The notes beneath the pieces were generated by a model. The model did not search any database. It was not told the DNA's origin and saw nothing but the letters and a program-made list of their open reading frames with translations. Shown one piece after another: positions 33,310-44,498 of a DNA stretch of 64,000 nucleotides. The first letter of the stretch is position 1. Every line of letters starts with the position of its first letter. This stretch comes from Brachynemurus nebulosus (lineage: Eukaryota > Arthropoda > Insecta > Neuroptera > Myrmeleontidae): NCBI GenBank assembly GCA_035578155.1, contig JAPWDM010000008.1, forward strand, positions 21,476,598-21,540,597, written 5' to 3'. The position numbers were made by a program, and so were the translations under genes.

Positions 33310-34012
33310 CAGTGAACTATTTATAGAGAAATTTTTTTGTCTCAAAATGCCGAACCTTTTACTCCCAGTGACAAGTACAATAATAGATAAGGTTAAATAA
33401 ATAAATGATATTCTAGGAATTTTCAAAACAGAAATTATACTAAACTATGTTGATAAAATTGAACATTACTTACGGTTATACCGTATTTCGACAAATCTGT
33501 CACAGATGGCGGCACTTGTATTACTGAATATATACATATTACTGTATTACAACTCTAAGAAAAAAGTAAAAATAATAAAATTTTACAAATTGGATTTACA
33601 CTATAGCAAAAAATGAAATAAATTATTTTCAGTACGAAACTGCCCTCTTGCAGCAACATTCATAAAAATATTATTTTTCAATTCAAAATAAAATATGGCA
33701 TAATACAAAATACGATTTAGAAATGTTAAATTATAATCTAAATCAATAGTTTTAAAAATTATATAAGTACATTCATTTAACTTTTTGAATTATGAAGTTT
33801 TTTTTAACTATGTAAATCCGACTTAGTTTGTCACATTTTTGTGTGAGAGAGATAAGTAAATTAAACTGTCACTGTACAAGCTGCTTTTTTATCCTTATCA
33901 TATTTTTTTCAAAATTTTATTACCTTTACTTTTTTCTTAGAGTTGTAATATAGTACATACCAAAGCATTTTGAGTCACTATGTTGCATGACGAGTTAACT
34001 CGTCTTAATCAT
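33310..34012 (+). mobile_element. TTAA-family repeat, old copy split by a MITE
   Basis: Homologous to 42992-43307: 'atttttttgtctcaaaatgc', 'actaaactatgttgataaaa', 'ttataccgtatttcg', 'agatggcggcac', then after the insertion 'agcattttgagtcactatgt' and 'gacgagttaactcgtcttaa'. The ends are too eroded to show TTAA. The insertion at 33547-33948 lies between the halves. Confidence 0.75.
33547..33948. mobile_element. TA-flanked MITE, TTACAACTCTAAG ends
   Basis: Inverted ends TTACAACTCTAAGAAAAAAG with TA on both sides (33545-33546, 33949-33950). The host repeat is uninterrupted at the same place in the copies at 43.2 and 63.6 kb, which confirms an insertion. 402 bp, non-coding. Confidence 0.82.
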
Positions 34013-34264
34013 TTAAATATTTAAATTGAGCAATTATTTTTTGATGACTTTTACAAGATTTATCAAGAACTTAAAAAAACGACTTAATTAATATGAAGTA
34101 TAAGAATAGTTCAGGTATTCAGAATAGTTTGTTTTTTTTTATTGTGGCCAAATATATTGGTATTTACAATTTGGCCCACCAACGCAAAACTTTGGGAACT
34201 CCCAGTGTGGGATATCAAAGGAAAACAACTTTCATTTGACCATTTTATTTTTTGTTTTTTTCAG

Positions 34265-34448
34265 ATTTTATGCTAGAGATTCAGGACTATTAAAATTTCG
34301 TATATACGCTGGCGTATTGGGTAAAAGTGCTCCACCAACGGCACGACGTCTTGTAGCATTCACATTTCATCCGACAGATCCGTTCGCAATATCAGTGCAA
34401 CGAACCAATGCTGAATATATTGTAAATTTTCATATTAGAAATGACTAA
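34265..34448 (+). CDS. DET1: DET1 homologue, exon 3 and C-terminus
   Basis: The final exon completes the Arg codon and reads [19 protein letters not shown], then [34 protein letters not shown] and stop TAA. This is the conserved DET1 C-terminus. The acceptor is TTTTTTTCAG at 34255-34264. A polyadenylation signal AATAAA is at 34641-34646, about 190 nt after the stop. Confidence 0.96.
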
Positions 34449-35222
34449 ATGGGCATTTTAGGGACATTTACCTAATTATTAATGTGATAAAAGACAAAAT
34501 ATATGTAACTTGATTCACTCATATGTAGTCGATTATAGTCGAATGGTAGCGATAGTATCCGAACTTTATTTTGTACAATACCAACGTTGAAAATATAAAA
34601 TAATTTTTAGATTTCTATTGTGATATCTGTAAATTCAGACAATAAATGTACATATAAAGTAATCAAGGATTAGAAATTAATAAATAGATAGAATTCCTCT
34701 GTTTTGTTGTAATTTTCTGTATATAACAATGAAAAAAAATTGTAATTAAATATAAAAACCTCAGGAAATATTGTACATTGTTAACATTATTTGTATATAT
34801 TAATAATAGATATTATTCTTCTGGATCTAGAAAATTGAAAAAATTACTAATCTAGATTGTAGCTAACTTCATGTATATAATGAAATATAAGAATTTAAAG
34901 GACAAATGTAAATAAATTAAAAAAATTGATCATAAATTTATACTCTGTTATTCGATTTTGTTAGAACTTTTCTATGTACTCAGTAAAAAAACAATTTTTT
35001 TATAGCTCTGTTGTCAAAAAATGGAACATTAAGGGGGAGTACTTAGTTACGAAATAAAAACCATTCAGTATACATAGAGAAGTTTAATTTTTTTGATAAA
35101 TATTACATAATTATTATGTATTTATTGTACAGTATGTATAAAAAAAACTTGTAATTACATAACTGTATCTTAATACAATTTTTAATTTAAATAAAATTAA
35201 CTATTTAAACAATAATCAATTA

Positions 35223-35395
35223 TTAACCTAGAGATTTATTATTTTTATGTTCAATCTGAAGTTGCATCAATTTCAAAAAATTAACATACGGCTTCTTTAG
35301 AGCACTATTAGCTGGTAAAAAATGGCCACCTTCATGTGTCACTACCATTGGCTCATTCTCACCGACAAAATCGTTTTTTAATTCAATACTCATTT
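35223..35395 (-). CDS. OVCA2: OVCA2-type serine hydrolase, exon 4
   Basis: Last coding exon. It reads EMSIELKNDFVGENEPMVV then THEGGHFLPANSALKKPYVN and ends KSLG with stop TAA at 35225-35223. HEGGHFLP carries the catalytic His of the FSH1/OVCA2 alpha/beta-hydrolase triad. The acceptor TAG lies at 35398-35396, and the exon enters with one base carried over. A minus-strand AATAAA is found at 35126-35121. The gene converges on DET1, with 775 bp between the stop codons. Confidence 0.92.
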
Positions 35396-35454
35396 CTAAA
35401 ACAACAAAAAAATGTGAACAATTAAATTTTGACGCCATCTTTTGTACATTGTAA

Positions 35455-35922
35455 AGCGGCCCCTACACACTCAATAATATTGTGCAATCAACTTGTGAAA
35501 TTTATTGAACTTCCCTCCAGACAGTTCAATAATTTGTAAAAGAAATTTGTACAATAAATTGAATGTAGGAATTATACAATAATTCAATTGTTGTTTAATT
35601 TTAAATATTAAGTAATAAAGATGTTGCGAAGCAGTAAATAATTACTCTTTCAAATTAATAAGGCAAACTGATTCAATGAATAGCCATCAAATATGGAATT
35701 ACAAAACAATTAATAAATTTAAACTTAAATAAATAGTTATATTGCGCAATAATATTTGCAAAGCCTACAGACGTTACAATATTCATTTATTGCACAATAT
35801 ATTTCAAACTGTTTTTGATCAGCACAATATATTGTACAACTCTTCAATATAACCTACAGACGATCGATAACATTGTGCCACCTCAGATTTTGTGCAATAT
35901 TATTGAGCGTGTAGGAGCCGCT
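35455..35922. mobile_element. PIF/Harbinger-like MITE, TAA target
   Basis: Inverted ends AGCGGCCCCTACACACTCAA and, reversed, AGCGGCTCCTACACGCTCAA, flanked by TAA (35452-35454 and 35923-35925). The duplicated unit at 36320-36335 shows the empty site 'tacattgtaagaaatc' with a single TAA. A 3-bp TAA/TTA target is the PIF/Harbinger habit. 468 bp, non-coding. Confidence 0.85.
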
Positions 35923-35976
35923 TAAGAAATCTTCAAATGCAATAAAGAACAGATGGCATTAGCTGACGACGCAAAG

Positions 35977-36285
35977 TAGAGTCCCTATAATAAATAGAGC
36001 CGTGACATATCATTCATTTTCTGTCCAAAACAGAACGGGAAGCTTCAAAATTAATTATCACATGTTTGAGTAAATATTTTTGAGTGGATAATTATTATTA
36101 ATAAGTTATGAATTAATGAACAATTAAAAAAATTTACTTAGTTATTCTTTCTAGGTTAAACTAAATAATTTTTAATAATATTTAATTTATTTCTAATGTA
36201 TTTTACCGAAACTTTGGACAGAAAGTGCCGGAACCAATCAGCGTTCAGCACACATGCCACGACTCTATTTATTATAGGGACTCTA
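35977..36285. mobile_element. palindromic MITE, TAGAGTCCCTATAATAAATA ends
   Basis: Perfect 20-bp or longer inverted ends starting TAGAGTCCCTATAATAAATA, then 'ttctgtccaaa'/'tttggacagaa' inside. It may carry a TA target duplication. It sits exactly at the junction of the two tandem units. Confidence 0.8.
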
Positions 36286-36367
36286 TGAACAATTATATTT
36301 CGACGCCATCTTTTGTACATTGTAAGAAATCATCAAATACAATAAAGAACAGATGGCGTTAGTTGAC

Positions 36368-36582
36368 GACGCAAAGATTACGCGAGCGCCTCTGGTTTTT
36401 TAAATTAGACGCTGTATCAAGTAAAAATTGTTATATATGTTTAATTGTCGATAGAAATAGGTATTATACAAATTATGTGCGGATTGCTAGATTTTATATC
36501 ATCAATCAAACGGATGCGTAAATTTTTACTTGATACTAGTTCTAATTTGACCACCAGAGGCGCGAGTGAGAATCTTTGCGTC
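36368..36582. mobile_element. palindromic MITE, GACGCAAAGATT ends
   Basis: The left arm 'gacgcaaagattacgcgagc' with 'gcctctggt' pairs with the right arm 'ccagaggcgcgagtgagaat' and 'ctttgcgtc'. 'acttgatac' and 'gtatcaagt' are also complementary further in. It ends 34 bp before exon 3. Part of the left arm may belong to the older tandem unit. Confidence 0.6.
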
Positions 36583-36615
36583 GCCAGTAGTTTACGGAAG
36601 TTTCACTTCTCATAC

Positions 36616-36756
36616 CTTTAGGAATAATTTCATCGTTTTCACCATAAACGTGTAACGAGGGTATATCGATCGGTTGCCCATAATACTTAATATGTGGTAT
36701 ACTTCCAGATTTGAATCCCGCCACAAAAATAGCAAAATGAAAGTCGATTGTGGTCA
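36616..36756 (-). CDS. OVCA2: OVCA2-type serine hydrolase, exon 3
   Basis: 141-nt exon, acceptor CTAG and donor GTATGA. With the carried-over T it reads LTTIDFHFAIFVAGFKSGSI, then YYGQPIDIPSLHVYGENDEI and IPK. GENDEIIP contains the acidic member of the catalytic triad (Asp), in the expected position after PSLHVYG. Confidence 0.92.
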
Positions 36757-36818
36757 CTAGAAAAAAAAACTTCCCTTAACCCAGGAAACTCATCCAACAA
36801 TGGGTATTTTGTACTCAC

Positions 36819-37016
36819 AGCCTTTCATTTTAAGATAACACAGTAAACTTGCAAAACAAGCACCTTGTGAAAATCCTAGGATCCCGTCGAATGGTCCATG
36901 TTCTTTGAACACTGATTCAACGTATTCGACACTCTCTTGGAATCCGATCGCAGGACCACCTTTACGTGATCCTTTAAATGTGAGATCGTCTCGATTGAAC
37001 CACCAACTATAACCAT
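36819..37016 (-). CDS. OVCA2: OVCA2-type serine hydrolase, exon 2
   Basis: 198-nt exon, acceptor TGTGTAG and donor GTGAGT. It reads GYSWWFNRDDLTFKGS, then ESVEYVESVFKEHGPFDGIL, GFSQGACFASLLCYLKMKG. GFSQGA is the nucleophile elbow (GxSxG) of FSH-type serine hydrolases, preceded by the family hallmark PFDGILGFSQG. Confidence 0.94.
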
Positions 37017-37077
37017 CTACACACAAGACCAAATTAAAAGTCGCAAAAATCTTCAATTTCTTAAAAAAAGTACTTAC

Positions 37078-37330
37078 GGTCATCAGTTTCTTTATCTTCG
37101 TCCGACTGTTTTACATTTTCAATATTAATATTGAAAACTTTATGTGGTGCTGTGATATATGTAAATTCGGCAAGATTTCGAAGGAGCTTTCGAAATGACC
37201 CAGATTTTGCTCGAAACACGGGACCACTTTGCCGGTAACCATGTAATGCTAGTATTTTAAGTTTTTTAGCTATATCTTTAGTTGTAGGATTTTCATTTTG
37301 TTTTGATGTGTTAGTCTGGGAATTTGACAT
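37078..37330 (-). CDS. OVCA2: OVCA2-type serine hydrolase, exon 1
   Basis: First exon, ATG at 37330-37328, donor GTAAGT from 37077. After a polar head of about 25 residues it reads KLKILALHGYRQSGPVFRAK then SGSFRKLLRNLAEFTYITAP, the N-terminal strand and HGYxQ oxyanion region of the FSH1/OVCA2 family. The four exons give 254 aa, slightly longer than the human protein (about 227) because of the head and a loop of Asp/Glu/Lys before exon 2. The family comprises small alpha/beta hydrolases with esterase activity. All three catalytic residues are present (Ser and Asp in exons 2 and 3, His in exon 4), so it should be active. Confidence 0.92.
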
Positions 37331-39682
37331 TTTGTTTGCATAAAACTGATGCGACTGATGCAGCTGTCTGAAACCTAAAAAGTGCTTAATTTATAACATT
37401 TTTTTTTTTAAATTAAATTAGTGACAGTCTGAATGTCAAAAAGAATAATCTCTATTGTATATTGTACAAAACCACAAATTACATAGATGAGATATGTAGA
37501 TTATGTATGAAAACTTTTATAAATGTTGAAGGAGATTCGCCAAAAGAATATCAAAAATCGACCTTTTTTATTATTTTTATTTTTTTTTAATACAAATAAA
37601 TATTGTATTAAAAAACTAAATATACAACATTGTTTCTACATGTCTTAAGATTACAACAAAATTTTTTTTTAAAAATTCAACAATGAGCTGAGTATAAATG
37701 GCCTTTGAAGTCGACACTGTAATATTTTTCCACCTTGATGATTCCTCATATTCTGAAAACTCCAGTGAACCAAAATCAAAAAATCAAGAATAACCAGGGA
37801 GAAATCGCGTTTTGAAAATAAATTTTCAAAAATTACTGTTTTTTCTCGACTATAGACAGCCGCCATTTTGAAAATATATTACGGAACCAAAATATCCTAG
37901 TTCCTGGCAAGATGATGGTATCGACATATATGTATTATAACTATATGGCCAGTCCCTATAAGAGGCAGTGGTTCCGATGAAGTGAGACGGATAGACATCG
38001 GGTCATTGATATAGAAGAATATGGATGGAGACTATTTCTTAAGAGAGGGACAAGATATAGTTTAATATGATATGTTAGAATGAATACGTAGATTCTTTTG
38101 AATGTACCACAAAAAATAAAAAACAAAAGAGTAAATATACACTATAACACGTGCAAATAAGCACTAAACATCCAGTCCTACAAAAAATTAAATTTAAAAT
38201 AAAATTAGTAAACGTAATACACCATAAATATAATATTTGGGTAAGTAAATATTGTATTGATCAATAAATGCAACCATTTCTAGGGAAAATTTGTTAATTT
38301 TTTCTACATTTTTCATTTAAAAAAACAGGTTTATAATAAGCGGAAAAATACCAATTTTGACATTACACAAAGTAAAGGAAATATCGAAAAAGGAATCATT
38401 CTACGTAAATAAGGAATTCGTTTTTTAGTTAAAATATGTGATAACAACGACAAAAATTTTAAAAATATTGTAAAAAATAAAATTATGTAAAAATTAAAAT
38501 ATAGGTTAGATTGACCCTTCATTTCAGTAGCGTCTTATATGTAAAATTAATGAGCATATAAAAATTTAACTTCAAGATCATGTATTTTGTTTGTATTTAT
38601 TTATTTATTAATAAAATGATAATTTAATAACTGTATAGTTTTATTTATGTTTGTGTCTACTTTTATCAAAAAGATATGTCTTATTAGTGATGGAAAATTA
38701 TAAACCAAAACGTAATCTTTTTACAAAAATTGTTATAAATTGTAAATAATCGATTAATTTGAGCAATTTTTGTTTTCAGTTTATGGTAATTTATAATATT
38801 CTTTAAGCACCGTTAAAAAATACAATAATTTAGTAGACAATTAAGAATTCGAAAAATTAACTGATAAAATAGTCGAACAGCATTCTTAAGGAGTTGATTA
38901 TTGAATTAACTAGAACAGATATTAAAAATAATTAATTAATTGTTTATGTTTTTATATAGAAATCACAATTATAAGAAAAATATACTAAATATATTGTTTT
39001 AAAAGCAATGGCAATGTTTTAATTAAATTAAAACCGTTACTGTATATTTACAAAATGACGTCATTCATAATACGCACGTTTAATATTCATAATATGTTGA
39101 TCAGTATTTTGGGAAATGCTCCTTCCTTTACAATATTATATACCTCTCCTTCTTCCATGCATCGGGTAGAGGCACTTCAGTTGTTTTGCGCAGATGCATC
39201 AATTAGTGTTTACCGTGTTTACTGTTCAGATTGGTTCATATTACCACCAAAAAAGTCGCGTTTGCGCAAAACGAACAAAATACTTCCAAATCTGCACCGT
39301 GATGTTGGGACGTTTTTTTCATATCCATTTGGCTATATATGTATACTACATATATGGGTATCGAGCAATAATATATTCTTTGATTTATGTCGATATCTTC
39401 ATATATGTATTATAACTACCTACTACATATATGGATATCTCAAATAATTTTTTGGATACATGAGGAACCATGTCGAAAAACTTACTTTGGAGAAAAAAGC
39501 ATTTACCCATAACTTTTTGAATTTCATTTTTTTTTTAAATAAAATTTTAAGAGAATATTTTTAACACCTTAAGGAACATAATTATGAAGGAAAAAAATCG
39601 ATTTATTATATATTTTTTTAGCGAATCTCCCCTTAAGAAAGTTATATGTTCGCATTTACGTTTAGAATTCTTAAACTAAGCT
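37331..39682. other. no gene recognised
   Basis: AT-rich spacer upstream of OVCA2, which presumably includes its promoter (TATA-like features cannot be told from background). Short ORFs here show no conserved motifs. No repeats with clear ends. Confidence 0.5.
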
Positions 39683-40489
39683 CATGACAGCGATTCTTGA
39701 AAAGTGAAGTGAAGTGGAATGGAATGAAATGAAATAGCTGAAAACAGAACTAAAGAAATATATTTTTATAAGTTGGTAGTTATACATTATATTGTGATGA
39801 TGGGTACTCTATCGACGAAATTGATTACTATATATATTACATTACATACATGAGGAGGTATTATTTATGGTACCCAGTGTTAATTTCCGGTTACATATTA
39901 TGTGGAATTTAAAAAATAAAATTTACAAAAATTCATCATTTTATTGCCATATTTCGTTCATTCCATTTGCGTTCGTTGCGATTTTTGAGTAGCTAGCTGT
40001 GTTTTATATTAACTGTTTTAATTTTTTACTTTTTTTCTTGTATTTTAATTATTTTTTATCTTTTATTAATTTTTTTTATTTAAATTGTATATCTTCCTTT
40101 TTAATAGTAGTTACTAGTAGAAATAAAATTTCGACATAACCTTGTTTTGTAGTAGTAGCGTTTGTTTTTGTTTATTTAATAATTTTATTTAGTTTTTAAT
40201 AATTTTTTTTTTCTGGAATAATTTTCTAATAATACTAATGATGAATGTTTGTAAATTTTATTTTTTAAATTCCACATAATATGTAACTGGAAATGAAAAC
40301 TGTGTACCATAAATAATACCTTCTCATGTATGTAATATATATAGTAATCAATTTCGTCGATAGAGTACCCATTATCACAATAATGTATACCTACCAACTT
40401 ATAAAAATATATTTCCTTTGGTTCTGTTCTCAGCTATTTCATTTCATTCCATTCCACTTCACTTCACTTTTCAAGAATCGCTGTCCATG
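39683..40489. mobile_element. 807-bp foldback element
   Basis: Arms of about 250 bp are inverted copies: 'catgacagcgattcttgaaa', 'agtgaagtgaagtggaatgg', 'gggtactctatcgacgaaat' and 'ttacatattatgtggaattt' on the left have their complements at 40240-40489. The centre (39960-40230) is T-rich. No ORF and no clear target duplication. Confidence 0.8.
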
Positions 40490-40672
40490 AATAGCATTTT
40501 TCATTTTATCCCTATACACCCACCTGTCCCGATTGATCCCTGTCTTAAGTAATATTTTTAATGATTTGATTATTAACACTATGAAGATTAGACAAGGAGA
40601 CGAAACTCAATGTATTCAAAAAAGTGTCCAAATCAAAGATGGCACTCGTGTTCGTACGATACGAAAGCGGTA

Positions 40673-41063
40673 CAGTACTTATTCTCAAATAGAACACTCT
40701 CAAATGGAAACGCGAGCTTTTACATTATCTTTATTAGCTTTTGAATAGAATCTTCTGGAATCTTTTTCAATGTTCAACTCATTTATAAAGTGGGTTTTAA
40801 AATAAACTTAACAATTTTTATTTTGAGTCGCATCATTTACATTATATATTATATAATTTGCTGACGTCACTATGTAAAATCAGAGGCAGTACCATTGGAT
40901 ATTCGCCGTATAAAGTAATTTAAACTATAATGTTTATTTCATACATATGTAATTTCCATGTATTTCCTTATTATTAAAATATCATCAACCGACATTGGTG
41001 ATTCTCAAATGGAAACACTCACTTCCTCAGTCCGGACGTGTTTCCATTTGAGAATAAGTACTG
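40673..41063. mobile_element. TA-flanked MITE, CAGTACTTATTCTCAAAT ends
   Basis: Inverted ends CAGTACTTATTCTCAAATGG (the left copy has a short internal duplication of 'ctcaaatggaaac'), flanked by TA at 40671-40672 and 41064-41065. Tc1/mariner-type, 391 bp, non-coding. Confidence 0.82.
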
Positions 41064-41520
41064 TATTTACATTCTGTTTTATCCGTTTTATGTTACTATA
41101 TTCGCTATATTCACATCAGTGTTCGAGCATTATTAACGCCACGAGTGGTAAAGAAAGAAAGCCTTGTATTTAGCATTTTCATGACCAATTTTGTCAATTC
41201 CTCTCATATAAGTTTGATCTCCATCTTATAATACTCCATTATTAACACCTTGAAGAGTTGAAGGTAATTGACGTCAAAAGATATCAAGTGAGACTTGGGA
41301 AAAAATGGTCCTTAAACCAAGGTTTATATACCTATGTTTGGTCCCCAACAAAGTCATCATGCAAAAACAGGATGACAAAACTGAATGTAAAAAATATAAA
41401 ATGAAATAAATTTATACATCATAGATTTTCATTTAATATTAATTTTTGTACTATGATTTGTTTTTCAAAATGTTTTCTATTTATGTGTCTTCAAAATTTA
41501 TAAAATGATAACGAATAATA

Positions 41521-41835
41521 GTGGCGTTCAACGAAAAATTTTGTTAGCCTAACGTTAGCTAACGGAGCTTTCACCGTTACAAAACAGAGGGCTCTAATTC
41601 AAAAAAATAATGCACGTTAAATATTTTTTCATGGTTTTTCATGATATAAATACTTAATTTCTGAAGTACAGCCACATCTAAAAATTACGGAATAAAAATA
41701 ATCAGTCACCATGTTAGAAATTATTATTTTAATATATAATGTATGTTAATTTTTTGAATGCGTGCCCTCTGGTTTGTAACGGTGAAAACTCCGTTAGCTA
41801 ACGTTAGGCTAACAAAATTTTCGGCCGAACGCCAC
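41521..41835. mobile_element. palindromic MITE, GTGGCGTTC ends
   Basis: Arms of about 65 bp include 'attttgttagcctaacgtta' and 'gctaacggag' on the left and their complements at 41780-41830. The target duplication is ambiguous because the flanks are AT-rich. 315 bp, non-coding. Confidence 0.8.
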
Positions 41836-41908
41836 CAATATTATGAATTGAATTAGCAACACAGGTACATTATCTTGTATATTAGGGTGGCTACTCTATA
41901 CATATGTC

Positions 41909-42223
41909 TCTACGCAATCAATGAAATAAGGAATAAGAAATAAGGAATAAGAAGTATGCCATCTAGTGACGTTGAATGGAGCTTTAACATAACTGCCCAT
42001 AAGTATAAGTATTTAGGTATTTTTGTACATCAAAATTCATGAAAAAATAACGTTCGTAATAACTTTTTTTGTCACTAAAGTGAAAAAAATCACGAATTTT
42101 GACGTGAAAAAGTACCTACATATTTATATCTATGAGCAGTTACGTTAAAGTTCCACTCAACGTCACTAGATGGCATACTTCGTACGCCTTATTTCTTATT
42201 CCTTATTTCATTGATTGTGTAGA
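41909..42223. mobile_element. palindromic MITE, TCTACRCAATCAATG ends
   Basis: Arms of about 90 bp: 'caatcaatgaaataaggaat', 'tatgccatctagtgacgttg' and 'ttaacataactgc' with complements at 42130-42223. 315 bp with an AT-rich centre. It lies 73 bp from the preceding palindrome, in similar size and style but unrelated sequence. Confidence 0.8.
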
Positions 42224-42334
42224 TACCCTTTAACCTAAAAAATTGGAATTACGAGTTTTGTGCTGGAAAAAAAAGATATTTTAGTAGTTACGAAAATTTA
42301 TTTTTTTATTATTAGTTTATAACATAGAGAATAA

Positions 42335-42338
<4 letters not shown>

Positions 42339-42405
<67 letters not shown>
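42339..42405. repeat. (AT)n microsatellite
   Basis: About 33 uninterrupted AT units. It is followed by 'gcactcactta', a phrase that also follows a TA-rich stretch at 48940. Confidence 0.95.
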
Positions 42406-42408
<3 letters not shown>

Positions 42409-42654
42409 GAGCACTCACTTAAATTATAGGATTTTTCTTAGCAGGTGGTTATTAAGGTACTGAATTCAGAGGGCAGTGCAGTAGCACTGCACAATATATT
42501 TAAAAAATTGGTAATTGTAGACAGTGCTACTAGCTGATATCTGTCGAATTTACTGTTCATAGAACTTATTCTATTATTTTAGAAATTTATAATTTGTAAC
42601 ATCTCTATAATAACAATTATAAAAAATTCTATCAAGAAATTTTCATTTTTTTCG

Positions 42655-43600
42655 AATTATTTATGAGTAATTCGTCTATTTTTTTGAGTTCAATATTAAA
42701 TTTAATAATTTTATTTAATTATTATTGGAGGTACCTATGTATAATTAACATTTATTACTTTATTTTTATTTGAAAATAATTACTTACTTTATTATCACAG
42801 TAAATTAATTAGAAAATTAGAATACATTTTATCTGTTGCAGAGAAATGGTAGCACACTTGTCAGAAATTAAAATCAGTGATAGTGGTATTCATTTACGAA
42901 ATATTTGATTAATGTATTATTTTGAATAAAAATAAATTTACTTGAGTTTTTAAACAAATAGATGAGTTTATAATTATTGTATGAGTTTTAACTCTTTTAA
43001 ACAAACCATATGGTAAAATTTTTTTGTCTCAAAATGCCGGCCTTATTACTGCCAAGTGATAAGTATAATAGATAAGGCTACAAAAAAAGAAAAAGAAAAA
43101 AATTAAAGATCCCAACATTAAAAAAGTGAACCCTAGGAATTTATAAAAAATAAATTATACTAAACTATGTTGATAAAATTGAACATTATTTAGAATTATA
43201 CCGTATTGTCATAGATGGCGGCACCTGTACCAGTGGATATGTACATATGACAGCATTTTGAGCCGCCATATTGCAGGACGAGTTAACTCGTCTTAATCGT
43301 TTAAAAGTTAAACTTGAAAAACTGATTAAAATAAAATGCAATTAGGAGAATTTTAGTGGATTATCTTACTAGTAGTTACCTACATTATCGGCAAAGGCTA
43401 AAGATAATTTAAAGTTATTACAGTGACATCTCTGTTCTTTTCAAGTGTACTACGCATGATGATTACGACAACGGTGACATCTATACCCTGTACCCCCGTT
43501 CTCAGTGTCATAGAGAGGTAATAGAGAGTCAAAAAAATGTATTGAAGTTAGCTATCTTGCAGAAATAAAATCCTGGTGTACTTTATCTATGGTTTATAAC
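42655..43600 (+). repeat. segmental duplication upstream of zinc-finger gene 1
   Basis: Matches 53865-54476, upstream of zinc-finger gene 3, at high identity by eye ('gtctatttttttgagttcaa', 'ttatctgttgcagagaaatg', 'ggattatcttactagtagt', 'acgacaacggtgacatctat', 'gtcaaaaaaatgtattgaag'). This copy carries the insertion at 42992-43307; the other does not. Confidence 0.88.
42992..43307 (+). mobile_element. TTAA-target MITE, complete copy
   Basis: Flanked by TTAA (42988-42991 and 43308-43311). Ends CTCTTTTAAAC and, reversed, CTTTTAAACG. The duplicated segment at 54180-54190 shows the empty site with sequence 'gagttttaagcttgaaaaac'. TTAA target duplication suggests piggyBac-type mobilisation, although the ends lack the usual CCY start. 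316 bp, non-coding. Confidence 0.88.
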
Positions 43601-43611
43601 AAGGCAGCCTG

Positions 43612-44290
43612 ACGCTCCTTTCACATAGTACGGTTTTCGCCGTACGGTAAAAAACCGTACGACTTTTTGCCGTGATGTAGTTGCTTTCACATTGCACGGT
43701 TTTTTGCCGTGTTAAACTGAATATCGTCATTTAATTTGCAACATCATACAAGTAACAAGTGTGATTAAAGTTAATTCTATAAATCAGAGGAAATATATAG
43801 TAGGATTATTTATTACCACACTCTTTGAAGACCTGAAAAATGACGAAAATAAATTTTTTTAACTATTTTCGGACGTTTACAAGCTCCTTTGATTAATTTC
43901 TTGGTGAACTTAACGTAAAAACACACAATTTCGAAATTACATACAATCTATTAAAATGCTTGTTACCACATTCAACATTAGTTTCATCCATTTCACAAAT
44001 AAAATTAATAATTAACATAAAATTCAACAAAATAATGTTACTGCCGTACGTTAAAAAACCATCAAATGTGAAAGCATCAATTTATTTACATAGTATACTA
44101 CTGAGTTAAAAACGCCGTGCGGCAACCGTCAAGTGCAGTGGCAAGAGACGGCTGCTACACGGCACGGCAACGGCATTTTGCCGTGACCGTGTAATGTGAA
44201 AGGTCCAATACTCTTCTTCACTCCACTAAAAAAATGTGACCGTACGGTTTTTTGCCGTACGGCAAAAACCGTAAAATGTGAAAGGAGCGT
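43612..44290. mobile_element. TIR element with CCGTACGG subterminal repeats
   Basis: Ends ACGCTCCTTTCACAT and, reversed, ACGCTCCTTTCACATTTTAC. Beside them are many copies of 'ttttgccgtacgg' and 'aaaaaccgtac' in both orientations (43620-43735 and 44090-44280). 679 bp. It sits between the duplicated upstream segment and the leader of zinc-finger gene 1. Target duplication not determined. Confidence 0.78.
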
Positions 44291-44329
44291 AAGTTGTAAT
44301 TTTACTTAACTTAATAAGTATAGGCGCTT

Positions 44330-44498
44330 TCAGTTTAAAGACTGCTACCAACGTGGGTAATTTAGGTTGAGAAAGTTGAGAACATTGAAAAAACTACGGC
44401 GTGCCTCAAGCCCACGCCGTCCACGCTGCCATTCTGACGTTCAGACTTGTTAATTGTCCAAATCTCAAAACGGTAAAATTAAATTTTCGGAGAAGAAA
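44330..44498 (+). promoter_or_regulatory. conserved leader of zinc-finger gene 1
   Basis: 'gctaccaacgtgggtaattt', 'gaaagttgagaaca', 'acggcgtgcctca', 'ctgacgttcagacttg', 'aattgtccaaa' and 'aaaacggtaaaattaaat' are shared in order with 59000-59181 before gene 4. The distal half ('acgttcaga', 'aattgtc', 'aaaacg') is also present before genes 2 and 3. Conservation of non-coding DNA directly before each ATG suggests a retained core promoter and 5' UTR. TGACGT is a CRE-like core (inference). Confidence 0.6.

Larger units (their letters stand above)
31475..34264 (+). other. DET1 intron 2
   Basis: A 2790-bp intron. It contains a G run at 32301-32313, a palindrome at 33149-33277, and a TTAA-family repeat at 33310-34012 split by a TA-flanked MITE. 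The stretch 31475-33148 has no other feature that I can support. Confidence 0.75.
35396..36615 (-). other. OVCA2 intron 3 with tandem duplication and three MITEs
   Basis: A unit of about 110 bp ('tgaacaattaaattttgacg' to 'gctgacgacgcaaag') is present twice, at 35414-35976 (with an insertion inside) and 36286-36376. The copies are separated by a MITE, and a further palindrome follows at 36368-36582. Confidence 0.75.

Noticed and set aside
39055..39447. 130-codon ORF on the plus strand
   Set aside because: AT-rich composition, no conserved motif, two overlapping frames equally open.
44454..44498. N-terminal extension of zinc-finger protein 1 from a non-ATG codon
   Set aside because: The upstream codon is TTG, and the ATG at 44499 is the one conserved in all four paralogues; the same applies to the extension of gene 3 from 54549.
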